From: Glo-17 sp964637835
GTDB lineage: Bacteria; Krumholzibacteriota; Krumholzibacteriia; LZORAL124-64-63
Length of the DNA: 64,000 nucleotides
Assembly (NCBI GenBank): GCA_964637835.1
Contig: CAZWYF010000015.1
Coordinates: 1 to 64,000 of the forward strand
Reading direction: 5' to 3'
Positions 24,305-33,662 of the stretch are shown here, piece by piece. Made by a program: the position numbers and the translations under genes. The notes under the pieces were generated by a model. It saw only the letters and a program-made list of their open reading frames with translations, was not told the DNA's origin and did no database searches. The stretch's first letter is position 1, and every line of letters starts with the position of its first letter.

Positions 24305-25481
24305 CCACGTCGCCGTCGGTGCGCAGCGCCGCATGGGCCAGATCGCAACGGGCGAGGGCCGCGGTCACGGCGCTCAGGGCGCCCGACCAGGTCTCGGGCC
24401 GCCGGCCGGCCAGCGAGACCACGCCCACCTCGGCCTCCCAGTGGGCCATGACCAGTTCCGGCTCGGCGTCGGCGAGCGCCAGGGCGTCCTCGGCCACCGG
24501 CGCGAGGGCGGCCGCGCTGCCCCAGCCTTCCCAGTACCAGCGGTCGCCGGCGGCGAACCACTCCCCGGTCAGGGGCGCGGCGACGGCGGCACGCCGGGCG
24601 AGTGGCGGCAGGCCCGGGTGGGGCTCGGGATCCAGCGAGCCCAGCACCAGCCGGGCCTGGTCCTCGGCCACGGTCAGGGCCAGAGGCTCGAAGACCGTCG
24701 GAGGCGGCGGCGGCGGGGAGGCGGCCGCGGCCACCGTGGTGCCCGGCCCGGGGGCGAAGCTCGAGCCCACGAAGATGGGCACGCCGCGCTCGGCGGCGTA
24801 CTCCACCGCCCGGCGGTGGACCACGCCGCAGCCGGCGTCGGCGATGCGCAGCAACTGGTCGTAGTCGAGGGCCTCGAGCCGCCGGGCCCCCGGCACCCGC
24901 TTGGGATCCGCCGTCATCACGCCGGGCACGTCCTTGAGGATCTCGCAGCGGACCGCACCCAGCGCGTGGGCGAGGGCCACGGCGGAGGTGTCGCTGCCGC
25001 CGCGGCCGAGGGTGGTGATCTCCTTGGTCTGCTCGCTGACGCCCTGGAACCCGGCCACCACCACCACCTTGCCCGCGGCCAGGGCCTCCGGCAGGCGGAT
25101 GGGGCGGACGGCCACGATGCGGGCGTCGTTGTGGCTGGTATCGGTGATGATGCCGGCCTGACTGCCGGTGAAGGAGAGCGCCGGCACGCCCTCGGTCGCC
25201 AGGGCCATGCAGAGCAGCGACATGGTGGTGCGCTCGCCCACGGTCAGCAGCATGTCCAGCTCGCGCCGTGGCGGCTCGGGGTTGGCCTCGCGCGCGAGGG
25301 CCACCAGACGATCGGTCTGGTCGCCCATGGCCGAGACCACCACCACCAGCTGCTGGCCCTCCTCGCGCGCCCGGCGCAGGTCCCGGGCCACCTCGCGCAG
25401 GCGCGGGATGTCGGCCAGGCTGCTGCCGCCGTACTTGCGCACCACGATGGGACCGTCGGGATTCCGGGCGGGGTCGATCAA
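24231..25481 (-). CDS. lysC: aspartate kinase with divergent regulatory region
   Basis: Aspartate kinase phosphorylates L-aspartate, the first step to Lys, Thr, Met and diaminopimelate. The 416-residue chain has all kinase-domain marks: VRKYGGSSLAD (13-23), VVSAMGDQTDRL, SFTGSQAGI, VVAGFQGVSE, TTLGRGGSDTSAVALAHALG and VPGVMTADPKRVPGARRL. After about residue 240 the usual ACT-domain motifs are hard to see. That region is Ala/Pro/Trp-rich, including a run of prolines (SPPPPPPT), so feedback control may be altered. The start is TTG at 25479-25481 with GGAG about 7 bases upstream. It is transcribed alone, convergent with and overlapping the rhomboid gene. Confidence 0.88.
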   Translation of the reverse strand: MIDPARNPDGPIVVRKYGGSSLADIPRLREVARDLRRAREEGQQLVVVVSAMGDQTDRLVALAREANPEPPRRELDMLLTVGERTTMSLLCMALATEGVPALSFTGSQAGIITDTSHNDARIVAVRPIRLPEALAAGKVVVVAGFQGVSEQTKEITTLGRGGSDTSAVALAHALGAVRCEILKDVPGVMTADPKRVPGARRLEALDYDQLLRIADAGCGVVHRRAVEYAAERGVPIFVGSSFAPGPGTTVAAAASPPPPPPTVFEPLALTVAEDQARLVLGSLDPEPHPGLPPLARRAAVAAPLTGEWFAAGDRWYWEGWGSAAALAPVAEDALALADAEPELVMAHWEAEVGVVSLAGRRPETWSGALSAVTAALARCDLAHAALRTDGDVVRILAPARKLTELSRRLHERLLAR

Positions 25482-25611
25482 GGTTCAGTCTCCGTGCCGA
25501 GGGTACCGCCGCAGGATAGGCCAAGGCCGCCATGGCGACAAGCGTGGGCGCGTCGCCAGGCGACCGGGATTCGAATCGGGATTCGGCGATCATGGCCCCG
25601 TGAATAAAGAG

Positions 25612-25640
25612 TTGCCGCGTCGCGACCCGTCTGTTAATTT
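25612..25640 (+). promoter_or_regulatory. candidate promoter for radC-mreB operon
   Basis: TTGCCG (25612-25617), a 17-base spacer and TAATTT (25635-25640) lie in a conspicuously AT-rich patch 20 bases before the radC ATG. The match to consensus is only partial. Confidence 0.35.
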
Positions 25641-25661
25641 CGGACTGCCTCCTCCGGGGTT

Positions 25662-26429
25662 ATGTGTTTGGAAAACAATGCCTTACGAAATCAGAGGGTG
25701 GAGGTCGGGCGGTCGGGCGCGGTGCCGGCCGAACCCGCGGACCTGTCGGAGCGCCAGCGCCTGCTGCGGCACGGCGCCCGGAACCTGGGCACCGCCGAGT
25801 TGCTCACCCTGGTGCTGGGGCCTGGCGGGCGGCCCGCGGCCCCGTTGCTGGCGCGGGTGTTGCTGGAACGCTTCCCGGAGCCGGCGGACCTGGTCCGGCA
25901 GCCCCTGGAGCAGCTGCTGGAGGTCCCCGGCCTGGGTCTCGCGCGCGCGACCAGGTTGCAAGCGGCCTGCGAGCTGGGGCGACGTCTGCAGGCCTCGCTG
26001 CCGCGCCAGCGGTTGCGCGTCACCGGCCCGGGAGCCGTGACCGACCTGCTGCTGCGGGAGATCGGGGGCCTGGACCGCGAGCACGTGGTGGCTCTGTATC
26101 TGGATGCGCGGCATGCCCTGCTGGCGCTGCGCACGGTGTCGGTGGGGACCCTGGACGCCTCCCTGGTCCATCCCCGCGAGGTCTTCCGGCCCGCGGTGGG
26201 GTTGCAGGCGGCGGCGGTGGTCCTGGCTCACAATCATCCCTCGGGCTGTCCGCGCCCCAGCGGGGACGACCTCGAGTTGACGCGGCGGCTGGTCCGCTGT
26301 GGACGGTTGCTGGGGATCGAACTGCTGGACCACCTGGTCGTGGGCGACCGCGAGGTGGTCAGCATCAGGGAGACCGGCTGGCCCGCCGCGACGGGACCGC
26401 CGCACCGCGAAGGAACGAATCCATGCTGA
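25662..26429 (+). CDS. radC: RadC-family JAB/MPN metalloprotein
   Basis: The product has 255 residues. An N-terminal helix-hairpin-helix-like half (GTAELLTLVLG, VPGLGLARATRLQAACELGR) is followed by the JAB/MPN domain with the JAMM metal motif H-x-H-x7-S-x2-D (H190, H192, S200, D203 in HNHPSGCPRPSGDD). RadC proteins were once linked to DNA repair, but the biochemical role is unsettled. Placement directly before mreB is a conserved arrangement in many bacteria. The last 7 bases overlap the mreB start. The ATG at 25662 is the best available start, though its ribosome site is weak. Confidence 0.9.
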   Translation: MCLENNALRNQRVEVGRSGAVPAEPADLSERQRLLRHGARNLGTAELLTLVLGPGGRPAAPLLARVLLERFPEPADLVRQPLEQLLEVPGLGLARATRLQAACELGRRLQASLPRQRLRVTGPGAVTDLLLREIGGLDREHVVALYLDARHALLALRTVSVGTLDASLVHPREVFRPAVGLQAAAVVLAHNHPSGCPRPSGDDLELTRRLVRCGRLLGIELLDHLVVGDREVVSIRETGWPAATGPPHREGTNPC

Positions 26430-27445
26430 AGCGCCTGCAGGGCATGTTCAACAACGACATCGCCATCGATCTCGGCACGGCCAACACCCTGGTCTACATC
26501 AAGGGCAAGGGCATCGTGCTCAACGAGCCGTCGGTGGTCGCGGTGGAGAAGGCCACGGACAAGGTCTACGCCGTGGGTGCCGCGGCCAAGGCCATGCTCG
26601 GCAAGACGCCCGACTCCATCGCCGCCATCCGCCCCCTGAAGGATGGCGTGATCGCCGATTTCGAGGTCTGCGAGTACATGCTGCGGGCGTTCATCAAGCA
26701 AGCGCAGAAGAAGCGACACTTCGTGGCGCCACGCATCATCATCTGCGTGCCCTCGGGCATCACCGAGGTGGAGAAGCGCGCGGTGCGCGATAGCGCCAAG
26801 CACGCCGGCGCCCGGGAGGTCTACCTGGTGGCCGAGCCGGTGGCGGCGGCCATCGGCGTGGGACTGCCCGTGGACCAGCCCTCGGGCAACATGATCATCG
26901 ACGTGGGCGGCGGCACCACCGAGATCGCGGTGATCGCCCTCAACGGGATCGTCTGCGACACCTCCATCCGCGTCGGCGGCGACGAGATGGACGAGGCGAT
27001 CGTCGGCTACATCAAGAAGAACCACAACCTGCTCATCGGCGACCAGACCGCCGAGACCATCAAGAAGACCATCGGCTCGGCCCACAAGCACGGAGACGAC
27101 GAGGAGATGGAGGTCAAGGGCCTCTACCAGGTCTCGGGGGTCCCGCGCACCATGAAGATCTCCCAGTCGGAGATCCGCGAGGCCCTGCAGGAGCCGGTGC
27201 AGCAGATCGTCGACGCGCTGAAGCAGGCCCTGGAGCAGACCCCGCCCGAGCTGGCGGCCGACATCAAGGACCGGGGCATCGTCCTGACCGGCGGCGGCGC
27301 CCTGCTGAAGGGCCTGCCCGAGTTGCTGCGCGAGCAGACCGATCTGCCCATCAATCTCATGGACGACCCGCTTTTCTGCGTGGTGCTGGGAACCGGGAAG
27401 ATCCTCGACGACTTCGAGAAGTATCGCCCCGTGATCATGCGCTGA
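26423..27445 (+). CDS. mreB: MreB rod-shape actin homologue
   Basis: A cytoskeletal ATPase (340 residues) that forms membrane-bound filaments directing lateral wall synthesis. It shows the actin-fold motifs: phosphate 1 IAIDLGTANTLVYIKGKGIV (near 12), VPSGITEVEKRAV, phosphate 2 MIIDVGGGTTEIAVI and the adenosine motif VLTGGGALLKGLPELL. The N-terminal MLKRLQGMFNND resembles the amphipathic leader of MreB. The ATG at 26423 has GAAGGA upstream and overlaps the radC stop. It heads the elongasome set mreB-mreC-mreD-mrdA-rodA. Confidence 0.97.
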   Translation: MLKRLQGMFNNDIAIDLGTANTLVYIKGKGIVLNEPSVVAVEKATDKVYAVGAAAKAMLGKTPDSIAAIRPLKDGVIADFEVCEYMLRAFIKQAQKKRHFVAPRIIICVPSGITEVEKRAVRDSAKHAGAREVYLVAEPVAAAIGVGLPVDQPSGNMIIDVGGGTTEIAVIALNGIVCDTSIRVGGDEMDEAIVGYIKKNHNLLIGDQTAETIKKTIGSAHKHGDDEEMEVKGLYQVSGVPRTMKISQSEIREALQEPVQQIVDALKQALEQTPPELAADIKDRGIVLTGGGALLKGLPELLREQTDLPINLMDDPLFCVVLGTGKILDDFEKYRPVIMR

Positions 27446-27494
27446 CGCGGAGCGGCATCCCCTCTGCCCGCGTGGAAGGAGCCCCCAGGCCGGC

Positions 27495-28310
27495 ATGGCG
27501 CGCTCATCCCAGACCGGCATCCGCACCGACGGGGTGGTGTCCGCCGTCTGCGTCCTGGTGGCGCTGACGTTGCTGCTGCTGCCCGACCGGGTGCAGATCC
27601 AGGTCTCGCACGCCCTCTCCGCGGTGCTGATCAATCCCTGGCTCGAGGTGCGCAACTTCGGCGAGGACGTGCTGCGTGTGCGGGCGGATAACGCCCGCCT
27701 CTCGGCGGAGGTGCAGACGCTGCGCCTGCAGTTGCAGGCCCGCCAGCGATCCGCGGACGACGCCGCCCGGGCGGCGGGGCCGGCCCTGCCGTCGGGGGTG
27801 GACGTGCCCCTGGCGCCCTGCCAGGTGGTGGCGCGCAAGCGGGCGCGCCTGGCCACCATGATCCAGGTGCGGAGCCTCGAGCCGCTGGACTGGCAGCCGG
27901 AGTTGCCGGTGATCACCCGTGCGGGCTTTCTCGGGCGCGTGCACACGGTGATCGATGAGCGGTCGGCCTGGGTCGAGCTGCTCACGGCGCCGGACATGGC
28001 CCTCGGCGTGGAGTTCGCGCGCACCGGCGTGGTCGGCGTGCTGCGTCCGCGGGCCGGCCGGTTCGTGGTGGAGCTGGTGGGCCGCGACGAGGACGTCCTG
28101 CCTGGCGATCTGCTCATCACCTCGGGCATCGCGGAGGTCCGTGACGAGGTGGGCGGACCGGTGCACGACCCGGTTCCGCGCGGTCTGCGCGTCGGCGTGG
28201 TGGAGGACGTGAGCGCCCCCAGCGACCAGATCTTCAAGGAGATCGCCGTGAATCCCCATGCCGAATTCCGGCACAACGAGACGGTCTACGTGGTGGGGGC
28301 CGCGCCGTGA
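27495..28310 (+). CDS. mreC: MreC rod-shape-determining protein
   Basis: The product has 271 residues: a short cytoplasmic N-terminus, one membrane helix (VVSAVCVLVALTLLLLPD), a coiled-coil segment (RADNARLSAEVQTLRLQLQA, about 55-90) and the periplasmic beta-barrel region (RAGFLGRVHTVIDERSAWV ... GDLLITSGI). It connects MreB filaments to PBP2/RodA. A GGAAGGAG site lies about 13 bases before the ATG, which is longer than usual. Its stop overlaps the mreD GTG start by 4 bases (GTGA). Confidence 0.92.
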   Translation: MARSSQTGIRTDGVVSAVCVLVALTLLLLPDRVQIQVSHALSAVLINPWLEVRNFGEDVLRVRADNARLSAEVQTLRLQLQARQRSADDAARAAGPALPSGVDVPLAPCQVVARKRARLATMIQVRSLEPLDWQPELPVITRAGFLGRVHTVIDERSAWVELLTAPDMALGVEFARTGVVGVLRPRAGRFVVELVGRDEDVLPGDLLITSGIAEVRDEVGGPVHDPVPRGLRVGVVEDVSAPSDQIFKEIAVNPHAEFRHNETVYVVGAAP

Positions 28311-28798
28311 GGGACTTCCTCCGCACCACGCTGGCCTGGGTGCTCCTGGCGTTCCTCGGCGAGAACGTGATCGCGCCGGCGATCGACATCGGCGGCATCG
28401 CGCCGGACTTCACGGTCATCGCCATCGTCCTGCTGGCCATGGCCGCGGGCGCGCGCGCCGGCTCGCTCGGCGGCCTGGCACTGGGCCTGGTGCAGGATCT
28501 CTCGGTGCCCACCATGCTCGGACTGCACGCGCTGTGCAAGACGCTGCTGGGCGCGGTGGTGGGCCGGACGCGGGGCCGTCTGGTCTACGGGCTGGTGCTG
28601 GTCGAGGCGCTGCTGCTCCTGGCCGCCACCCTGGCGCACGATACGCTGTTCCTCCTGGTCCAGAGCCGGCAGCAGAACGAGGCGTTTCTGGCGCCGTGGT
28701 TCGCCGACGCCCTGCCCACCGCGCTCTACACGGCGGTGGTGGGGGTGCCGCTGCTGCGGCTGGCGGATGCCCTGGGCATCCTGCGCCGGGAGGACTGA
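28307..28798 (+). CDS. mreD: MreD rod-shape-determining membrane protein
   Basis: The product has 163 residues and starts at GTG within the GTGA overlap with mreC. It is a hydrophobic protein of about five helices, with GIAPDFTVIAIVLLAMAAG and a GGLALGLVQDLSVPTMLGLH segment that matches the MreD 'G...G...D......GL' pattern. It acts in the inner membrane with MreC. It ends 2 bases before the PBP2 ATG. Confidence 0.85.
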   Translation: MRDFLRTTLAWVLLAFLGENVIAPAIDIGGIAPDFTVIAIVLLAMAAGARAGSLGGLALGLVQDLSVPTMLGLHALCKTLLGAVVGRTRGRLVYGLVLVEALLLLAATLAHDTLFLLVQSRQQNEAFLAPWFADALPTALYTAVVGVPLLRLADALGILRRED

Positions 28799-28800
28799 GG

Positions 28801-30609
28801 ATGGAGTTCAAGGAGGCGCAGCGGATCCGGGGCCGCATCTTCCGTGGCGTGGCCTGCCTGCTCTTCGGCATCCTCGGGCTCAACCTGCTGGGCCTGATGG
28901 TGGTCCAGCACGAATACTACCGCCAGCGCGCTCTCAAGAACCGCCAGGTCCAGCTGCATCAGCCCGCGCCCCGGGGCCGCATCACCGACCGCGACGGCGT
29001 GCTCCTGGCCGACAACCGTTTCACGTCGGATATCACCATCCCCGCGGCCGCGGTCACGCCGGGCGGGCCGGACCCGACGCTCGCGCGCCTGCTCATGTGG
29101 TTCGATCTGCCCCCGGAGGAGACCCTCGACCAGCTGCGGGAGCAGCGCCGACGGGGCCGCTTCCGGCTGACCCTGGTGCGCGGCGCCACCATGCCGCAGC
29201 TCATGGCCGTGGAGGAGCGGCGGGCCAGCCTGCCGGGCGTGCTGGTGGAGTCGCGTCTGCGCCGTCGGTACAACTTCGGGCCGCTGTTCGCCCACGTGAT
29301 CGGCTACACGGGCGAGGTGGACGCCGCGGATCTCGCCGACGCGCCGCCGGATCGCGAGTACCGCCCGGGTGACACCGCCGGCAAGCAGGGGGTCGAGGCG
29401 GCCTTCGAGGCTCACCTGCGCGGACGGGCGGGGGTCAAGCTGGAAGAGGTCAACGCCTCGGGCCGCAACGTCGGGCGGCAGACGGTCTGGCTGCGGCCCG
29501 TGCGTGCGGGGCGGGACCTGGCGCTGACCCTGTCGCTGCCCTTGCAGGTGGCGCTGGATTCCCTGATGGCCGACCGGCGGGGTTGCGCCGTGGCCCTTGC
29601 CGTCCCGTCGGGCGAGGTGCTCGCCGCGGTGAGCAAGCCGACCTTCGACGCCAACCTGCTGACCACGGCCATCAGCGCGGCGCAATGGCGGGCGCTCATC
29701 GAGGACCCGTCCAAGCCGTTCTTCAATCGCATCGTCCAGGCCACCTATGCGCCGGCCTCGCTTTACAAGGCGGTCACGAGCCTGGCCGGGCTGCAGGCCG
29801 GCGTGGTGGACACCGGCAGCGTGCTCGAACCCTGCCCCGGCGGCTATCAGTTCGGCAACCGCTGGTTCCGTTGCTGGAAGCGCACCGGCCACGGCGTGCT
29901 GGATCACGCCGGGGCGCTGGCGCACTCCTGCGACGTGTTCTACTACCAGCTGGGGCTACGCCTGGACCTCGATGAGCTGGCCGCCGCTGCGCGCTCCTTC
30001 GGCCTCGGTCAGCGTGTGACGGGGATCTATCCCGCCGAGGCGCCGGGCATCATTCCCACAACCGAGTGGTACGACCGCCGCTTCGGCCCGCGCCAGTGGA
30101 CCCGCGGCGTGATGCTCAACAACGCCATCGGGCAGGGCGAGATCCTGTCCACTCCGCTGCAGATGGCCCTGCTCGCGGCCCGCATCGCGGCCGACGGCGA
30201 GGTGCCGGGGCCCACCTTCGTGCGCGGCCAGACGCCAGCGGTGGGCCCGGTGGACCTCCCGTTCCGGCCCGAACACATGGGCTGGATCCGGCGGGCGCTG
30301 CACCAGGTGGTCGACAGCGGCACCGGAAGGGCCGCCCGGCGTGCGGGTGTCCCGGTGGCCGGCAAGACGGGGACCGCCGAGAACTCCCACGGGGAGGACC
30401 ATGCCTGGTTCATGTGCTTCGCGCCGGTGGACCGGCCCGAGGTGGCGGTGGCGGTGATCCTGGAGAACGCTGGCCATGGGGGGGCGGAGGCAGCGCCGGT
30501 GGCCGGAGAATGGCTCCGGCGTTACTTCGAACTGCAGGCTCATGATCGGGCGGTGGCGGCCCCGGCCGCGCCGGCCGCGGTCCGTCCGGCCGGAGGAGGC
30601 AAGCCATGA
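28801..30609 (+). CDS. mrdA: penicillin-binding protein 2 (elongasome transpeptidase)
   Basis: The product has 602 residues with one N-terminal membrane anchor (GVACLLFGILGLNLLGLMVV). The dimerisation domain follows (PRGRITDRDGVLLADN ... RRRYNFGPLFAHVIGYTGEV), then the transpeptidase domain. The active-site motifs are S320-x-x-K323 in YAPASLYKAV, S376-C-D in AHSCDVFYYQLG, and K522-T-G in AGKTGTAE. It crosslinks peptidoglycan during elongation, in complex with RodA encoded next (ATGA overlap). The C-terminal about 20 residues are Ala/Pro-rich. The ATG at 28801 follows a GGACTGAGG site. Confidence 0.95.
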   Translation: MEFKEAQRIRGRIFRGVACLLFGILGLNLLGLMVVQHEYYRQRALKNRQVQLHQPAPRGRITDRDGVLLADNRFTSDITIPAAAVTPGGPDPTLARLLMWFDLPPEETLDQLREQRRRGRFRLTLVRGATMPQLMAVEERRASLPGVLVESRLRRRYNFGPLFAHVIGYTGEVDAADLADAPPDREYRPGDTAGKQGVEAAFEAHLRGRAGVKLEEVNASGRNVGRQTVWLRPVRAGRDLALTLSLPLQVALDSLMADRRGCAVALAVPSGEVLAAVSKPTFDANLLTTAISAAQWRALIEDPSKPFFNRIVQATYAPASLYKAVTSLAGLQAGVVDTGSVLEPCPGGYQFGNRWFRCWKRTGHGVLDHAGALAHSCDVFYYQLGLRLDLDELAAAARSFGLGQRVTGIYPAEAPGIIPTTEWYDRRFGPRQWTRGVMLNNAIGQGEILSTPLQMALLAARIAADGEVPGPTFVRGQTPAVGPVDLPFRPEHMGWIRRALHQVVDSGTGRAARRAGVPVAGKTGTAENSHGEDHAWFMCFAPVDRPEVAVAVILENAGHGGAEAAPVAGEWLRRYFELQAHDRAVAAPAAPAAVRPAGGGKP

Positions 30610-31877
30610 TCCGGCCCGGCTGGCTCCTGCCACGCGGTGATCGCCGCCTGCTGCTGGTCTACGCCGCCCTGCTGCTCTACAGCCTGGCGCTGCTGTGGTC
30701 GGTGACCGAGCCATTGCGCGGATCGTACGCGCAGATGAGCGTGGACGTGCCCAAGCTGGTGTTCTGGCGCCAGGTCCTGTGGGTGGCGATCTCCTGGCTC
30801 GCGGTGAGCGTGCTCAGCCGTCTGCCGCTGCGCCACCTCGAGAACCTGGCCTGGGCGGGCTACCTCGCGACGGCGCTGCTGCTGGCGGCGGTGCTGGTCA
30901 TCGCCCCCGAGGTGGCCGGGTCCCGCCGCTGGCTGGCCATCGGCTCGCTGCGCCTGCAGCCATCGGAGTTCGCCAAGATCGCGCTGGTGGTACTGCTGGC
31001 CACCTGGCTCGCGCGCCGGATGGAGTCCGGCTCCCGGGTGCTGGCCACCCTCGGTTCGCTGGTGCTGGCCCTCGTGCCCACCATCCTGGTGCTGCGGGAG
31101 CCGGACCTGGGCACCAGTCTGGTGTTCCTGGCCATCTGGCTGGGCATGATCTTCTGGTACGGGATCTCGGGCCTGCTGCTGGCCACCGCGCTCTCGGCCG
31201 GCGCCAGTGCGGTGATCATGTTCTACTCCGAGCGGATCCTGCATCAGCCCTGGCCCTGGGCCGCGTATCTGGTGGTGCTCATCGGCGCGCTCTACCTGGT
31301 GCGCCTCAGCCTGGCGGCCAACACGCTGGTCCTGCTGAGCAACATCGCCGCCGGCCTGGGCATCCCCCTGATCTGGACTCGCTTGCAGCCGTATCAGCAG
31401 GAGCGCATCCTGACGTTCTTCGATCCCGGCCGCGACGAGATGGGAACCGGCTACCAGGCGATCCAGTCCAAGGTGGCCATCGGGTCGGGCGGGCTCTTCG
31501 GTACGCACTATCTGCAGGGGACGCAGAAGGGGCTGGCCTTCTTGCCCGAACGGCACACCGACTTCATCTTCTCGGTGGCGGGCGAGGAACTGGGATTGCT
31601 CGGTGCCGTGGTACTGCTCGTGCTGTTCCTGTTCCTGGTCCTGCGCGCCGTCGGCATCGCCATGCGGGTGCGCCGGCCGTTCACCAGCCTGCTCGCCGTG
31701 GGCGTGGCCAGCTACTTCGTCTTCCACGTGGTGGTCAACGTGGCCATCACCACCGGCCTGCTGCCGGTGACCGGCCTGCCGTTGCCGCTGATCAGCTACG
31801 GCGGCTCCAACCTGCTGGTATCCTCGCTCATGGTCGCTCTGCTGCTGAACCTGAGCGTGCACCGCTACGACGACTGA
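30606..31877 (+). CDS. rodA: RodA SEDS-family peptidoglycan glycosyltransferase
   Basis: A polytopic membrane glycosyltransferase of 423 residues that polymerises lipid II with PBP2. SEDS motifs are visible: GSRRWLAIGSLRLQPSEFAK near 113-132, LREPDLGTSLVF, GTGYQAIQSKVAIGSGGLFG, LPERHTDFIFSVAGEELGLL and the C-terminal LPVTGLPLPLISYGGSNLL. About ten helices are predicted. The ATG overlaps the mrdA stop (ATGA). It is the last gene of the shape operon. Confidence 0.96.
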   Translation: MIRPGWLLPRGDRRLLLVYAALLLYSLALLWSVTEPLRGSYAQMSVDVPKLVFWRQVLWVAISWLAVSVLSRLPLRHLENLAWAGYLATALLLAAVLVIAPEVAGSRRWLAIGSLRLQPSEFAKIALVVLLATWLARRMESGSRVLATLGSLVLALVPTILVLREPDLGTSLVFLAIWLGMIFWYGISGLLLATALSAGASAVIMFYSERILHQPWPWAAYLVVLIGALYLVRLSLAANTLVLLSNIAAGLGIPLIWTRLQPYQQERILTFFDPGRDEMGTGYQAIQSKVAIGSGGLFGTHYLQGTQKGLAFLPERHTDFIFSVAGEELGLLGAVVLLVLFLFLVLRAVGIAMRVRRPFTSLLAVGVASYFVFHVVVNVAITTGLLPVTGLPLPLISYGGSNLLVSSLMVALLLNLSVHRYDD

Positions 31878-31947
31878 AAGCGGCTGCGTCGGCCACGCGT
31901 CGGCACGAGCGCCAGACGACGTGCGCAGCCACCGAAAGGAACAATCG

Positions 31948-32712
31948 ATGCACCCCGAGTTGCTGGGTCCCATCAAGAGCTTCGGTTTCCTGCTGGCCGT
32001 CAGCTTCGCCCTGGGGATCTGGGTCGCCGCGCGCCGGGGTCGTCTGGCGGGGGTCCGGCCAGAGACCATCTACGACCTCAGCTTCGTGATCCTGGTCTCG
32101 AGCATCGTGGGCGTGCGCGGCTTCTACGTGGTCACCCACCTCGACCGCTTCCGAGACGACTGGCTGCAGATCTTCGCGTTTCCCGAGGGCGGCCTCACGC
32201 TGTACGGCGGCCTGGTCCTGGCGCTGCTGGCTGGCTGGGTGTTCTGCCGGCGACGCGGCCTCGGCTACCTGCAGGCGGCCGACATCATGATCCCGTCGGT
32301 GGCGCTGGGCATCGGCATCACGCGCATCGGGTGCTTCCTCGCCGGCTGCTGCCATGGCCAGCCGTGCGACCTGCCCTGGGGCGTGCACTTCCCGGACGGT
32401 GCGCCGTCGGTCCTGCAGTTCGGCCAGGTGGCCGTGCATCCGTCCCAGCTCTACGCCTCGCTCGGCGGCTTCCTGATCTTCGGCGCCCTGCTGCTCTGGG
32501 AGCGTCACAGCGCCCGGCCGGGGGAGACGCTGGGGCGTTTCCTGCTCCTCTACGGCGTGCACCGCTTCGTCATCGACTTCACGCGGTACTACGAGGAGAC
32601 CCAGCGCCTGATGTTCGGCTGGACCAATAACCAGTGGTTGAGCGTGGCCATGGTGATCCTCGGCCTCGCGCTGATGCTCACCGCCGGACACCGGACGGCA
32701 CGCGCTCGCTAG
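31948..32712 (+). CDS. lgt: prolipoprotein diacylglyceryl transferase
   Basis: The product has 254 residues. This inner-membrane enzyme transfers diacylglycerol from phosphatidylglycerol to the lipobox Cys of prolipoproteins; lipoprotein substrates encoded nearby include those at 1430 and 21592. Visible marks are VGVRGFYVVTHL, GGLTLYGGLVLALL, the signature GIGITRIGCFLAGCCHGQPC and HPSQLYASLGG, with a final NNQWLSVAMVILGLAL helix. The ATG at 31948 is chosen for its AAAGGA site 7 bases upstream. The in-frame ATG at 31921 lacks one. Confidence 0.93.
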   Translation: MHPELLGPIKSFGFLLAVSFALGIWVAARRGRLAGVRPETIYDLSFVILVSSIVGVRGFYVVTHLDRFRDDWLQIFAFPEGGLTLYGGLVLALLAGWVFCRRRGLGYLQAADIMIPSVALGIGITRIGCFLAGCCHGQPCDLPWGVHFPDGAPSVLQFGQVAVHPSQLYASLGGFLIFGALLLWERHSARPGETLGRFLLLYGVHRFVIDFTRYYEETQRLMFGWTNNQWLSVAMVILGLALMLTAGHRTARAR

Positions 32713-32795
32713 GCGGTGGCCGCGCTCCCGGCCGGCCTCGCCGCCTCTCGTCTTCATCGTCCGTCGCCCTCGCCTCCCGGAACGGAACGCCCGGC

Positions 32796-33662
32796 ATGTG
32801 GTCGGCTTGCGGTGGTCTCGCGGGCGGGACCCTGACGTCTCTGCTCACCCTGTTCGCCCCGGACCGCTGCGTGGGCTGCGGCGCCTCCCTCGCCCGTCGG
32901 CTGCCCGCGGCGGCCGTCGCGGGCGCCGCTCCCGGGTTGCGTCCCTGGCATGGCGTGCATCTCTGTGCCGCCTGCGCGGGCAGCCTGGCGGCCGCCGGTC
33001 CGGTGGCCGGCGTGCTGGCCGGCCGACCGCTGCATGCGGCGGCTCCGGATTCCGCCGCCCTCGTCCGGCTGGTCGGCCAGTGGAAGTACCGCGGGGCGCG
33101 CGGCCTCGGCCGGGCCCTCGCCGCGCTGGTCATTCCCGCCCTGCGCCGCGTGCTGGCGGCCACGGGCCCCGCCATCCTCGTACCGGTGCCGTTGCACCGG
33201 CGCCGCCGCCGCGAGCGCGGTTTCGATCAGACGCAGCAACTCGCCGCGTTGCTGGGGTCGGCGACGGGCATGTCGGTGGCCGCGTCGATCCTGCGCCGAC
33301 GCCGGCCCACCGCCCAGCAGGCCAGCCAGGGGCTCGCCGGGCCGGCGCGGGCTGGCAACGTCGCCGGCGCCTTCGCCGCCACACCACCTGGCGCCGCCGG
33401 CCCACGACCGCTCGTCCTCCTCGACGACCTCGCCACCTCCGGCGCCACGCTGGAGGCCGCCGCCGCCGCCCTGGACGCGGAACACTGGCCGGTCGCGGCC
33501 TTCGTCGCCATCGGCTGCGCGGCGCGCCTGATCGCCGCGCCAGCAGCACCGGCGTCGCTTGACACCCTGGCCCATCCGTCGGTAGCTTGCGCTGCAGAGG
33601 AGAACCGATCCGCCCCGCGCCACACGCCGGGGCCAGCGAGGAGCACTTCCGCGGGAGGAAGC
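32796..33662 (+). CDS. comF: ComF-family phosphoribosyltransferase-like protein, reading frame open into pgk
   Basis: A ComF-like protein of about 255 recognisable residues. It has a zinc-ribbon-like start (DRCVGCGAS ... LCAAC), then LVGQWKYRGARGLGRALAAL, VPVPLHRRRRRERGFDQTQQ and the phosphoribosyltransferase loop PLVLLDDLATSGATLEAAA. ComF proteins take part in DNA uptake and recombination in competent bacteria. Oddly, no stop codon follows. The frame runs on through the pgk promoter region and into pgk in the same phase, so the end given here is only the base before the pgk ATG. Either a ComF-Pgk fusion is made, or a frameshift or sequence error has removed the stop. The start at 32796 has only a weak ribosome site. 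Confidence 0.75.
33559..33588 (+). promoter_or_regulatory. candidate promoter of pgk
   Basis: TTGACA (33559-33564), an 18-base spacer and TAGCTT (33583-33588) lie inside the open frame that links comF to pgk. The predicted start is near 33595, about 70 bases before the pgk ATG. Its presence argues that pgk is expressed as an independent protein. Confidence 0.55.

Noticed and set aside
25482..25661. Lysine riboswitch upstream of aspartokinase
   Set aside because: The space is only 180 bp, shared with the radC promoter, and no lysine-box helices or terminator/anti-terminator pair could be made out.
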